DNA from: JASLEW01 sp963732005
GTDB lineage: Bacteria > Acidobacteriota > Thermoanaerobaculia > Multivoradales > UBA5704
Length of the DNA stretch: 64,000 nucleotides
NCBI GenBank assembly: GCA_963732005.1
Contig: CAVSXT010000004.1
Coordinates: 1,240,001 to 1,304,000, forward strand
Direction of reading: 5' to 3'
This document shows, one piece after another, positions 25,212 to 36,081 of the stretch (positions within the stretch are counted from its first letter, which is position 1; every line of letters begins with the position of its first letter). A model generated the notes under the pieces. It saw only the letters and a list, made by a program, of their open reading frames with translations. It ran no database searches and was not told the DNA's origin. The position numbers and the translations under genes were made by a program.

Positions 25212-27089
25212 TCAGCGAGGATCTATCTCCGCGCCTGCCCCAGGCGCCGGCCCACCATCGCCTTGCTCCCCGGCGCCATCTCGCAGCTGCTCGAACACCC
25301 GCCGCCCGACCGTCGGCCCGACCACCGCCGTCAGCTCCTCCACCCCGGCCGCCCGCACCTTCTCCAGGCTCCCGAACGCCGTCAGCAGCCGCTTGCGCCG
25401 GTGCGGCCCGATGCCCGCCAGGTCGTCCAGCTTGCTGTGCAACGTCCTCGCCGAGCGCCGCCGCCGGTGCCTCGACACCGCAAACCGGTGCGCCTCGTCG
25501 CGGACCTGTTGCAGGAGACGCAGGCCGGCATCCTCCCTGGCCAGCGCCAGCGGCTCCGGCCTGGCCGGCAGGTACAGCTCCTCCTCGCGCTTGGCCAGGG
25601 CAACCACCGGTGTCTCCTCCACTCCCAGGTCGGACAGCGCTGCCAGGGCGGCGTTGAGCTGGCCGCGGCCGCCGTCGATCAGGATCAGGTCCGGCATCTC
25701 CCCCAGCTCTTCGAGGCGGCGGCGGTAACGGCGCTCCACCGCTTGGCGCATCGCGGCGAAGTCGTCGGGCTGGTCCAAACCGCGGATGTTGAAGGTTCGA
25801 TACTCCGATTTGCGCATCTTGCCTTCCTCCCAGACCACCAGCGAGGCAACCGTCTCGCCGCCCTGGAAGTGGGAGATGTCGAAACCCTCGATGCGGCCGG
25901 GAGGATCGAGCAGCGAGAGATGGCGCTCCAGGGCGGCGGCGCCGGGAGGGATCTCCTGGCCGCGGAAGCGCCGGCGATGGGCCATCTCGGCGTTGTGGCG
26001 CGCCAAAGCCACGCGCTCGGCCTTGGGGCCGCGCGACGGCAGGCGCAGGTAGACCCTCTCGCCCTTGCGCTCCGAGAGCCAGGCGAGCAATGCCTCCTCG
26101 CCCTCGATCGGCGCCGGCAGGTGGATCTCCTTGGGGATGAAAGTCGTGCGGTCGTAGATCTGCGGCACCACCTGAGAGAGCAGGAGCTCCGTCGAGATCT
26201 GACCCACCCCTTCCCAGAACAGCTCGCGGCGGTCGAGCACCTGGCCACCGCGCATCACCAGCACCACCGCCGCCGCGTGCCCCGCCGCCACATGGACGCC
26301 GTAGACGTCGACGTCCTCGCCGCCGACCGAGGAGAGCTTGCGCCGCTCGCCGATCGCTTCGACCTCGGCGACGGTGTCGCGCAGCCGCGCCGCGCGCTCG
26401 TAGTCGGTGGCCGCCGCGGCCTCCCACATCTCGCGCTTGAGGCGGCGCACCAGCACGTCGTTGCGCCCCGCCAGGAACAGCCGCGCCTGCTGCACCGCCT
26501 CGGCGTAGAGCTCGGGGGTGGTCAGCGCCGCCACGCAAGGCCCCAGGCAGCGATGCATGTCGTAATAGAGGCAGGGCCGCGCCAGCGAGCCGTCCACCTC
26601 GATCTGGCAGACCCGCACCAGGAAGAGCTTCTGCACCAGCTTGATCGCCTTGCGCGCCAGGCCGCCAGGCAGGAACGGCCCGAAGTACTCGGCGCCGTCG
26701 TTGCGGATGCGGCGGGTGAAGGCGATGCGCGGCACCGGCTCCTGCAGCGTGAGCTTGAGGTAGGGATAGGTCTTGTCGTCGCGCAGCAGGATGTTGTAGC
26801 GCGGCTTGCGGCGCTTGATCCAGTTGTTCTCCAGCAGCAGCGCCTCGGCCGGCGAGTCGGTGACCACGAACTCGAGGTCGGCCGCATCGGCGACCATCGC
26901 CGCCAGGCGCGGCTCATGGTCGCGCGACAGGTAGGACGCCACCCGCTTGCGCAACGAGCTGGCCTTGCCGACGTACAGGGCCTTGCCCGCCGCGTCCTTG
27001 AAGATGTAGATGCCGGGCCGGTCGGGAAGCTCGCGGATGCGGGCTGCCAGAGTCTCAGGTGGTGGCGGCGGCGGTGGCGGCGTTGCCAT
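25212..27089 (-). CDS. uvrC: excinuclease ABC subunit C
   Basis: The dual-incision nuclease of nucleotide excision repair, 625 residues, normal length. Domains in order: GIY-YIG nuclease ('GIYIFKDAAGKALYVGKASS', residues 25-45), a Cys-containing central segment, a UVR motif for UvrB binding ('TDYERAARLRDTVAEVEA'), the RNase H-like second nuclease ('IEGFDISHFQGGETVASLV', 'DLILIDGGRGQL') and a C-terminal helix-hairpin-helix ('LDDLAGIGPHRRKRLL'). The ATG at 27089 starts 'MATPPPPPPPP', a proline run not conserved in the family. uvrB lies directly upstream, 74 bases away on the same strand, so the pair probably forms an operon. Confidence 0.96.
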   Translation of the reverse strand: MATPPPPPPPPETLAARIRELPDRPGIYIFKDAAGKALYVGKASSLRKRVASYLSRDHEPRLAAMVADAADLEFVVTDSPAEALLLENNWIKRRKPRYNILLRDDKTYPYLKLTLQEPVPRIAFTRRIRNDGAEYFGPFLPGGLARKAIKLVQKLFLVRVCQIEVDGSLARPCLYYDMHRCLGPCVAALTTPELYAEAVQQARLFLAGRNDVLVRRLKREMWEAAAATDYERAARLRDTVAEVEAIGERRKLSSVGGEDVDVYGVHVAAGHAAAVVLVMRGGQVLDRRELFWEGVGQISTELLLSQVVPQIYDRTTFIPKEIHLPAPIEGEEALLAWLSERKGERVYLRLPSRGPKAERVALARHNAEMAHRRRFRGQEIPPGAAALERHLSLLDPPGRIEGFDISHFQGGETVASLVVWEEGKMRKSEYRTFNIRGLDQPDDFAAMRQAVERRYRRRLEELGEMPDLILIDGGRGQLNAALAALSDLGVEETPVVALAKREEELYLPARPEPLALAREDAGLRLLQQVRDEAHRFAVSRHRRRRSARTLHSKLDDLAGIGPHRRKRLLTAFGSLEKVRAAGVEELTAVVGPTVGRRVFEQLRDGAGEQGDGGPAPGAGAEIDPR

Positions 27090-27163
27090 GAGACGTTGGG
27101 CGCGAGGCGCGGGACGCGCGAGCGGCGGCCACCGCCGGCGCCCGGAGCCGGGCGCCCGGCGCC

Positions 27164-29155
<1,992 letters not shown>

Positions 29156-29330
29156 GCCGTCCTTCCAACCAGCTGAGGCCGGTGATTTCTTCCTCGGGGC
29201 CTGGGGCGAGCGACCGGCCGGCCGTCGAGCTGCCGGCGATGGGCAGGCGGCCGGGCTGCCGGCCACCGGGGCACCGGTCAGGTGCCGGCGATCGGAGCGC
29301 CGGCCGAGCTGCCGGCGGTCGGGTCGGCGT

Positions 29331-29939
29331 TCAGGCGGCGAGCGACGCCGCGGGTCGGTGACGCAGTGGCGCCGCCGGGCCTGCCCGAGGGCTCGAGCCG
29401 GGTGGTGCCGGTGGCGAAGGTGCGGGCGCGGTAGCCGGCGGCGACGAGGGAGAGGAAGGGGCCGGGGACGCGCCGCCCGGCGCGGGTCCGGGACCGGCGC
29501 CGGTACCGGGAGCGGCCGGCGCCGGATGCGAGAGCGCCTCGAGCGCCTCGGTGAGCTGGCGCACCTCCTGGTGGGTGAGCGGCGCCTGGGAGCGGTTCAG
29601 GGCCATGATCTCGCCCTGCACGCGTTGCAGCGTGGCGAGGTCCGTCTGGTCGCCGCCGATGGAACGGCCGGCGGACTCGAACGCCTGGTGCAGGCGCTGG
29701 CGCTCAGCCGGCGTGGCGTCGGCAGGCAGCCGCGGCGTCAGGCTCGCCTCCGTCATGCGGAACACCCAGCGGAAGATGGCAGGCGCCTCGAGCCGGATGA
29801 CCAAGAGGCCGGCGGCCGCCAGCAGGATCAGCAGGCCGCAGCCGATCAGCAGCGGCTTGCTGCAGCCGGGGCCGTCGCGCGGCACCTGGACGGCCGCGGG
29901 GTTGAACGGCGAGACGGGCGTCGTCGAGGGGTCCGCCAC
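29331..29939 (-). CDS. single-pass membrane protein, Pro/Ala-rich tail
   Basis: A 202-residue protein with a 30-residue N-terminal region, one membrane segment ('PLLIGCGLLILLAAAGLLVI'), a helical domain of about 80 residues and a low-complexity Pro/Ala/Ser/Gly tail. The helical part ('ERQRLHQAFESAGRSIGG', 'LTHQEVRQLTEALEAL') suggests a small periplasmic helical domain. No family recognised. The GTG start at 29939 is divergent from the PBP gene, 60 bases away. Confidence 0.65.
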   Translation of the reverse strand: MADPSTTPVSPFNPAAVQVPRDGPGCSKPLLIGCGLLILLAAAGLLVIRLEAPAIFRWVFRMTEASLTPRLPADATPAERQRLHQAFESAGRSIGGDQTDLATLQRVQGEIMALNRSQAPLTHQEVRQLTEALEALSHPAPAAPGTGAGPGPAPGGASPAPSSPSSPPATAPAPSPPAPPGSSPRAGPAAPLRHRPAASLAA

Positions 29940-29987
29940 GGGACTGGTCTTGTATCACACCCTGCCGCCGCCTCGCCGCCGGGCCGC

Positions 29988-29993
29988 TATAAT
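29988..29993 (+). promoter_or_regulatory. TATAAT -10 box, leaderless start of the PBP gene
   Basis: Consensus TATAAT with exactly six bases between it and the GTG at 30000. Transcription initiating six or seven bases after the box would start at or next to the GTG, so the message is predicted to be leaderless. No good -35 element at 16-18 bases. Confidence 0.55.
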
Positions 29994-29999
29994 GGCTGC

Positions 30000-32510
30000 G
30001 TGCAGGACGAGCCGAGAGAGCGCCGACGCCCGGCGCCCGGAGTGCGGCCACGCCGGTGGCGCTGGTTCCGCTGGACCTGGCCGCTGGCCGTGGCGGTGCT
30101 GGTCGGCAGCACCGTCGGGGTGAGCGTCGCCGCCCTCATCCATGTGCCGCAGGTCGGGGCGCTGGCCAGCTTCACTCCCAACCTGGTCACCCAGCTGCTG
30201 GCCGTCGACGGCAGCGTCTTCGCCTCCTTCGCGCGCGAGCGCCGGATGATGCTCAAGGAGGGCGAGATCCCACCGCTGATCGAGCAGGCGCTGCTCGCCT
30301 CCGAGGACAGCAACTTCTTCCAGCACGGCGGCATCGACGCCATGGGCATCGCCCGCGCGGCGCTCGACGACCTGCGCGCCGGGCGGATGAAGGAAGGCGG
30401 CTCGACCATCTCGATGCAGCTGGCGCGCACGCTGTTCCTGAGCCGCGAGCGCAAGTGGCGGCGCAAGATCGAGGAGTCGCTGCTGGCCGTCGAGCTGGAG
30501 AAGAACTTCAGCAAGCAGCAGATCATCACCCTCTACCTCAACCTGGTCAACCTCGGCCACGGCAACTACGGTATCGAAGCGGCGTCGCGCTACTACTTCG
30601 GCAAGCCGGCCAAGGCGGTGACCCTGCCCGAGGCGGCCACCCTGATCGGCATCATCCCGGCGCCCAGCCGCTACAGCCCCTACCGCGAGCCGGACATGGT
30701 GCTGCGCCAGCGCAACCGGGTGCTGCGGCGCATGCTGAGCGACCGCTTCATCACTGCCGAAGCCTGCGACAAGGCGGTGGCACAGCCCCTGCTGGTGGCC
30801 TCGCAACAGCCGGAGGAGAGCTTCGCCCCCTACTTCGGCGAGGAGATTCGCAAGTACCTCGAGGTCACCTACGGCGCCAACATGCTCTACGAGGGCGGCC
30901 TGCAGCTGCAGACCACGCTCGATCCGCGGATCCAGCGCGCCGCCGAGCAGGCGGTCCGCGCCGGCCTGCTGCACGTCGATCACCGCCGCGGCTGGGGCGG
31001 CCCGGTCGCCCAGCTCGACGGCAACGCCGTCGACACCGAGAGCCTGCCCGCCGCCTTCGCGCAGGGCCGCCCCGTGCCCGGCCGCTGGTACCAGGGTGTC
31101 GTGCTGTCGGCGGACCGCGCCGGCGCCCGCGTGCGCATCGGCAAGCAGGAGTTCACGCTCGACGCCAAGGGCATGGCCTGGACCGGCCACGCCCATCCCG
31201 GCGACCTGATGCGCCGCGGCATGGTGGCCTGGTTCCGCTTCGAGGTGCCGGAGGTCAAGGCCGCCAAACCGGTCAAGAACAAGCCGGGGGAAGCGGCGGC
31301 GCCACCGCCGGCGGCCAGCCCGGGCCTGCGGCTGATGCTCGAGCAGGAGCCGCGCATGGAGGCCGCCGGCCTGGTGATCGAGTCGCGCACCGGCGCCATT
31401 CGCGCCATGGTCGGCGGCTGGGACTTCGCGCGCAACCGGTTCAACCGCATCACCCAGGCCCGCCGGCAGGTGGGCTCGGCGTTCAAACCCTTCGTCTACG
31501 GCGCCGCCCTCGAGCAGGGATGGACGCCGGCCGACACCCTGCTCGACGCGCCGACCTCGTTCATCGGCGCCGACGGCAAGCTCAGCTACCACCCCGAGAA
31601 CTACTACCACAAGCACTACGGCATCGTGACCCTGCGCCGGGCGCTCGAGCAATCGATCAACGTCCCGGCGGTCAAGCTGCTGGACCTGGTCGGCGGCGTC
31701 AAGGTGGTGTCGTTCGCCCACCGCTGCGGCATCCGCACGCCGCTGCCGACCTGGCCCAGCATCGCGCTGGGCTCTGCCGACCTGACGCCGCTCGAGCTCG
31801 CCGCCTCCTACGCCTCGATCGCCAATCAGGGCACCCACATCGAGCCCTACATGATCGAGCGCATCTCGTCGCCGGACGGCCAGGTGCTCGAGCAGCACTT
31901 CCCCACCGCCTACACCGCCACCGATCCCGCGGTCGCCTACGTGCTGACCCACATGCTCGAAGGGGTCATCGACCGCGGCACCGCCTATGCCGTCAACGAC
32001 CTGCCGCTCGACCTCGCCGGCAAGACCGGCACCACCGACGACTTCACCGACGCCTGGTTCGTGGGCTTCTCTCCCCGCTACACGATCCTCACCTGGATCG
32101 GCTACGACCTGAAGCGCTCGCTGGGGCAGGGGATGAGCGGCGCCGTCGCGGCGCTGCCGATGTGGCGCGGCATCGTCGAGGGCGGCCTGAAGGACGGCTG
32201 GATCCAGAAAGGCGAGACCTTCTCGTCGCCGCCGGGAGTGGTCTTCCGCGACGTCGATTACTACACCGGCCTGCTCGCCGGCACCGGCAGCCCCAAGGTG
32301 GTCAAGGAGGCCTTCGTCGCCGGGACCGAGCCCGCCCGCGAGTACAGCGCCCGCTGGTCCACCATCACCACCCTACCGTGGTACCAGCAGCGCCCCTTCT
32401 ATATCCCGAAGGAGGGAGAGAAGATGCCGCAGCCGGGCGCGCCGCCGGTGCCCGGCGCCAAGCCCCCCGCCGTGGCGCCGAACCCGCCGCCGGGCGGCGA
32501 AGGCAACTGA
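30000..32510 (+). CDS. class A penicillin-binding protein (PBP1A-like)
   Basis: Bifunctional peptidoglycan synthase of 836 residues, anchored by one N-terminal membrane segment ('WPLAVAVLVGSTVGVSVAAL'). The GT51 glycosyltransferase shows 'EDSNFFQHGGIDAMGI' with its catalytic Glu, 'GGSTISMQLARTLFL' and 'EESLLAVELEKNFSKQQII'. The transpeptidase has SxxK 'VGSAFKPFVYG', SxN 'EQSINVPAV' and 'AGKTGTTDDFTDAW' as KTG motif. A roughly 100-residue linker/OB-like domain with a small Ala/Pro insertion separates them. The tail is Pro-rich. GTG at 30000 is preferred because homology begins soon after and a TATAAT sits six bases before it; no ribosome-binding site is present. Confidence 0.93.
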   Translation: MQDEPRERRRPAPGVRPRRWRWFRWTWPLAVAVLVGSTVGVSVAALIHVPQVGALASFTPNLVTQLLAVDGSVFASFARERRMMLKEGEIPPLIEQALLASEDSNFFQHGGIDAMGIARAALDDLRAGRMKEGGSTISMQLARTLFLSRERKWRRKIEESLLAVELEKNFSKQQIITLYLNLVNLGHGNYGIEAASRYYFGKPAKAVTLPEAATLIGIIPAPSRYSPYREPDMVLRQRNRVLRRMLSDRFITAEACDKAVAQPLLVASQQPEESFAPYFGEEIRKYLEVTYGANMLYEGGLQLQTTLDPRIQRAAEQAVRAGLLHVDHRRGWGGPVAQLDGNAVDTESLPAAFAQGRPVPGRWYQGVVLSADRAGARVRIGKQEFTLDAKGMAWTGHAHPGDLMRRGMVAWFRFEVPEVKAAKPVKNKPGEAAAPPPAASPGLRLMLEQEPRMEAAGLVIESRTGAIRAMVGGWDFARNRFNRITQARRQVGSAFKPFVYGAALEQGWTPADTLLDAPTSFIGADGKLSYHPENYYHKHYGIVTLRRALEQSINVPAVKLLDLVGGVKVVSFAHRCGIRTPLPTWPSIALGSADLTPLELAASYASIANQGTHIEPYMIERISSPDGQVLEQHFPTAYTATDPAVAYVLTHMLEGVIDRGTAYAVNDLPLDLAGKTGTTDDFTDAWFVGFSPRYTILTWIGYDLKRSLGQGMSGAVAALPMWRGIVEGGLKDGWIQKGETFSSPPGVVFRDVDYYTGLLAGTGSPKVVKEAFVAGTEPAREYSARWSTITTLPWYQQRPFYIPKEGEKMPQPGAPPVPGAKPPAVAPNPPPGGEGN

Positions 32511-32600
32511 CCAGCGGCGGTTCGGTACCCAGCTTGGTCACGTGGATCGGGCGAGAGCGTGGCCCCCGCAGCGGGCCACGCCACCGGCCGCGGCTCCGGG

Positions 32601-34448
32601 TCAGCCTGCGGGCCTCGCCTTCGCCGCCTTGGCGGCGATGAATGCATCGACGTTGTGCTCGAGCACCGACAGCGGCACGGCGCCGCTGCCGAGGACGACG
32701 TCGTGGAACTCGCGGACATCGAAGCGCTGACCCAGGGCCTCCTCGGTTCGCTGCCGCAGCTGCTTGATCTTGAGCTCTCCCAGCTTGTAGGCGAGGGCCT
32801 GGCCGGGCCAGGAGATGTAGCGGTCGGTCTCGGTCTCGACCTCGTGCAGCGGCAGGGCGGTGTGGGAGGCCAGGTAGTCGATGGCCTGCCGGCGGGTCCA
32901 TCCCTGGGCATGGATGCCGGTATCGACGACCAGGCGGCAGGCCCGCCACATCTCGTAGGTGAGGCGGCCGAAGTTGCTGTAGGGATCGGTGTAGAAGCCC
33001 ATCTCCAGGCCGAGCCACTCGGAATAGAGCCCCCACCCCTCGCCGAACGCCGAGAGGTAGGAGTAGCGGCGAAACGCGGGCAGACCGGCGAGCTCCTGGC
33101 TGAGCGCGATCTGCAGATGGTGACCGGGCACCGCCTCGTGGAGCGTGAGGGCCTCGAGGTTGTAGAGCGGCCGGGTCTCGGGCTTGTAGGTGTTGACCCA
33201 GTAGACCCCGGGCTGGGTGCTGCCGGCCGGCGCCTGGACGTAACGCCCGGCGGTGTACTTGGGGGCCAGGTGGTCGGGGACCGGCTTGACGGTGTAGGGC
33301 AGGCGCGGCAGGGTCTTGAACTCCGCCGGCAGCTTGCCGTCGATCTGCTTGGCGATCCAGGCCGCGTCCTTGAGCAGCTCCTCGCCGCTCTTGGGGTAGA
33401 AGCGCGGATCGGTGCGCAGCGTCTCGACAAAGGCGGCGAAGTCGCCCTTGAAGCCCACCTGCCGGATGACCGCCTGCATCTCGCCGGCGATGCGCTCGAC
33501 CTCGGCCAGGCCGGTGCGGTGGATCTCCTCCGGCGACAACTCGAGGGTGGTGAAATGGCGGATCTGCTGGGCGTAGAAGGCGCGGCCGTCGGGCAGGTCC
33601 GAGGCGGCGATGGTGGCGCGGGCATGGGGCAGGTACTCGGCGCGGTAGAAGTCCAGGAACCGCCGGTAGCCGGCGACCGCGCCGTCGAGGATCGCGCTGC
33701 GGCCCTCCTGGCGCAGGCGCTCGCGGTCGGCCTCCGGCATGGTCGCCGGAAAATGCTCGAACGGCTGGTAGAAGACGCTGCGGGTCGGATCGTCGACGAC
33801 GTGCGTGGCGATGGTCCGCTCGTAGCCGTCGAGCGTCGCCCTGGGGACGGTGAAGCCGCGCCGGATGCCCATCCGCATCAGCTCGATCTGCTCGCCGACA
33901 TAGCGCGGCCAGGCCCGCAGGCGGCTCAGGTAGTTCTCGTAGTCCCCGGCGGTGGCGAACGGCATCTCGTCGGGCAGCATGGCGAAGCCGCTATGGAAAC
34001 CCGAGTCGGCGTTGAACGGCATCTGGTAGGCGCCGAGCTCGAAGTCGGCGATGCGGTCCTGCAACTGGGCGCGCCAGATCTCGGCATTGACGGCGTCGGC
34101 GGCGCTGAGCCGCGAGCGATCGAGCGCCGCCAGCTCGGCGAGCAGCGCCTGCTGCGCCTGGTGGCGGCCGGCAAGAGCGGCGTAGGTGGCCGCCGGCAAC
34201 AGTGCGTCGTATTCGTGCCGGCCCACCGCGGTGGCGAGCAGCGGGTTGTCGCGCAGCCGCATCTCCCATTCGCGGTCGAACAGCGCATGCAATCGGGCCG
34301 TCGCGTCGCCCGCGCCGCCGGCGGCGTCCGTGGCGCTGGTGGCACCGGTCGGTCCGGCGGCGCCGGGCACCGGCAACAGGCAAAGCATGCAGAGCAGACA
34401 GGCGATGGCGGACGGGCGCGGCAGGCGCAGGGAACGCAGTGCTCTCAT
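32601..34448 (-). CDS. DUF885 family secreted metallopeptidase-like protein
   Basis: A 615-residue exported protein. 'AIACLLCMLCLLPVPGAAG' is the signal peptide, possibly lipoprotein-like given its Cys residues. The DUF885 core has the HExxH-like 'LTLHEAVPGHHLQIALSQE', a conserved 'GEGWGLYSEWLGLEMGFY' and 'QALAYKLGELKI', consistent with a zinc-dependent carboxypeptidase-type enzyme. ATG at 34448 is chosen for a GAGGAGG site ten bases before it. Convergent with the PBP gene and divergent from the Uma2 gene. Confidence 0.9.
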   Translation of the reverse strand: MRALRSLRLPRPSAIACLLCMLCLLPVPGAAGPTGATSATDAAGGAGDATARLHALFDREWEMRLRDNPLLATAVGRHEYDALLPAATYAALAGRHQAQQALLAELAALDRSRLSAADAVNAEIWRAQLQDRIADFELGAYQMPFNADSGFHSGFAMLPDEMPFATAGDYENYLSRLRAWPRYVGEQIELMRMGIRRGFTVPRATLDGYERTIATHVVDDPTRSVFYQPFEHFPATMPEADRERLRQEGRSAILDGAVAGYRRFLDFYRAEYLPHARATIAASDLPDGRAFYAQQIRHFTTLELSPEEIHRTGLAEVERIAGEMQAVIRQVGFKGDFAAFVETLRTDPRFYPKSGEELLKDAAWIAKQIDGKLPAEFKTLPRLPYTVKPVPDHLAPKYTAGRYVQAPAGSTQPGVYWVNTYKPETRPLYNLEALTLHEAVPGHHLQIALSQELAGLPAFRRYSYLSAFGEGWGLYSEWLGLEMGFYTDPYSNFGRLTYEMWRACRLVVDTGIHAQGWTRRQAIDYLASHTALPLHEVETETDRYISWPGQALAYKLGELKIKQLRQRTEEALGQRFDVREFHDVVLGSGAVPLSVLEHNVDAFIAAKAAKARPAG

Positions 34449-34564
34449 CGCTGGGCGGCCTCCTCTTCGATCGGGATGCTGCGAGGGCGGCGTGAAGTCT
34501 ACCGCTTCCAAGGGTGGCGGCAAGGCCGCGGCGGCATACAATCGTGGCAAGGAGAAGCCGGGCG

Positions 34565-35269
34565 ATGAAGAGAAATCCGTCAGGTGTGATAGGCGGCCCG
34601 TCGCGCATCCCGCCAGGGGCCGAGACCCTGGACGGTTTCCGTCGCTGGAGCCGGGGCGCGTCCTTCCCGGAGAAGGGCCGCATCGATTTTCTCGACGGCG
34701 ACCTGGAGGTCGACCTGAGCCCGGAGGATATCTATACCCACGGCGCCGTGAAGACCGCGCTGGCCGCCGCGCTGTACAGCCGGGTGGCCCTGACCGGCCG
34801 GGGTGGCGTCTATGTGGATTGCACGCGATTGGTCTCGGTGAGCGCCCGCCTGTCGGTCGAACCCGATGTCCTGGTCGTGCTCTGGGAGGCGCTCGCGGCA
34901 GGCCGCGTGCGCGAGGTGCCGGCGGCCGGACACAAGGAGGGCCGCTTCATCGAGCTGGAAGGCGCCGCCGACCTGGTGGTGGAGGTGATCAGCGACAGCT
35001 CGGAGCGCAAGGACCGTCAGCGCCTGCCGCCGCTCTACGCTCGCAGTGGCGTACCCGAGCTCTGGCTTGCCGACGTCCGCGGCAGCGATGTCCGGCTCAC
35101 CATTCTTCAGCTGCGCACCGGCCAGCCGGCAGTGTCCGCCATCGGCTATACGCAAGCACCGGCTGACGCCGGTGGCTGGAGCGCCTCGCGCCTGCTCGGT
35201 TGCCGTTGCCGGCTGCGGCGGCGGACGATCGCCGGCGTGCGCTGCGTCTACGAGCTCGAGCTGGCCTGA
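34565..35269 (+). CDS. Uma2 family (DUF820) PD-(D/E)xK nuclease-like protein
   Basis: A 234-residue protein with the Uma2 pattern: 'GRIDFLDGDLEVD', 'LSVEPDVLVVLWEA', the putative nuclease core 'ADLVVEVISDSSERKDRQR' and 'YARSGVPELWLAD'. The family is restriction-endonuclease-like and abundant in cyanobacteria and other large genomes; biological role unknown. AAGGAGA lies nine bases before the ATG. It stands alone, divergent from the DUF885 gene. Confidence 0.85.
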   Translation: MKRNPSGVIGGPSRIPPGAETLDGFRRWSRGASFPEKGRIDFLDGDLEVDLSPEDIYTHGAVKTALAAALYSRVALTGRGGVYVDCTRLVSVSARLSVEPDVLVVLWEALAAGRVREVPAAGHKEGRFIELEGAADLVVEVISDSSERKDRQRLPPLYARSGVPELWLADVRGSDVRLTILQLRTGQPAVSAIGYTQAPADAGGWSASRLLGCRCRLRRRTIAGVRCVYELELA

Positions 35270-35346
35270 TCGCCACGGCACTGCCGCGGCGCCCGATCGC
35301 CAACTTCGGGCAGCTGGCGCCGGGACCATTGCCGCGCCCGCCCTGA

Positions 35347-36012
35347 TCAGTCCACGATCCAGCCGTCGAGCAGGCGGATGATGCGGTCGCCGTACTCGGC
35401 GTTCTTTTCCGAGTGGGTGACCTGGACGATGGTGGTGCCCTCGTCGTTGAGCTTCTTGAACAGCCGCATGATCTCCTCGGCCTGGGAGGTGTGCAGGTTG
35501 CCGGTGGGCTCGTCGGCGAGCAGCACCTTGGGATTGCCGATCACCGCCCGGGCGACCCCGACCAACTGCTGCTGGCCGCCCGAGAGCTGCGACGGGAAGA
35601 GGTCCTTCTTGCCGACGATCTGGAAGCGGTCGAGCGCGTCCGCCACCAGGGCCTGGCGGTCGGCCTTCTTGATGTCTTTGTAGGAGAGCGGCAGATCGAG
35701 GTTCTCGGCGACGGTCAGGCTGTCGAGCAGGTGGTAGGCCTGGAAGACGAAGCCGATGTTCTGCTTGGCGATCAGCGCCCGCTGCTTCGGCTTCAGGCGG
35801 TGGATCGGCTCGCCGAGCAGCTCGTACTCGCCGACCCAGGCGGCGTCGAGCATGCCGAGGATCGACAGCAGGGTCGTCTTGCCGGAGCCCGACGGGCCCA
35901 TGATGGTCACGAACTCGCCCTCCCGGATCTCCAGGTTGATGCGGCGCAGCACATAGCTGGCACCGCCCTGCGCGGATGGATACGACTTCTCGAGGTTGTG
36001 CACGCGGATCAT
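35347..36012 (-). CDS. ABC transporter ATP-binding protein (LolD/MacB type)
   Basis: A 221-residue ATPase. It has Walker A 'MGPSGSGKTTLLSILG', Q-loop 'FVFQAYHLLDSLTVAENL', signature 'LSGGQQQLVGVARAV', Walker B 'VLLADEPTGNLH' and the switch His 'VTHSEKNAEYGDRI'. The size and 'MLDAAWVGEYELLG' region place it in the LolD/MacB/FtsE subfamily, partner of FtsX-type permeases. No permease lies beside it; the nearest is the ADOP permease at 41.9-44.4 kb. Confidence 0.93.
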   Translation of the reverse strand: MIRVHNLEKSYPSAQGGASYVLRRINLEIREGEFVTIMGPSGSGKTTLLSILGMLDAAWVGEYELLGEPIHRLKPKQRALIAKQNIGFVFQAYHLLDSLTVAENLDLPLSYKDIKKADRQALVADALDRFQIVGKKDLFPSQLSGGQQQLVGVARAVIGNPKVLLADEPTGNLHTSQAEEIMRLFKKLNDEGTTIVQVTHSEKNAEYGDRIIRLLDGWIVD

Positions 36013-36081
36013 GGTCGCTGGTCTCGTCTCTCCGGGCCGGCCGCGGCGGCTGCCCTGATCGTAGGTGGTTCGGTCGTCTCC

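Noticed and set aside
29955..31952. 665-residue minus-strand frame opposite the PBP gene
   Set aside because: Shadow of the PBP1A-like gene, no recognisable domain.
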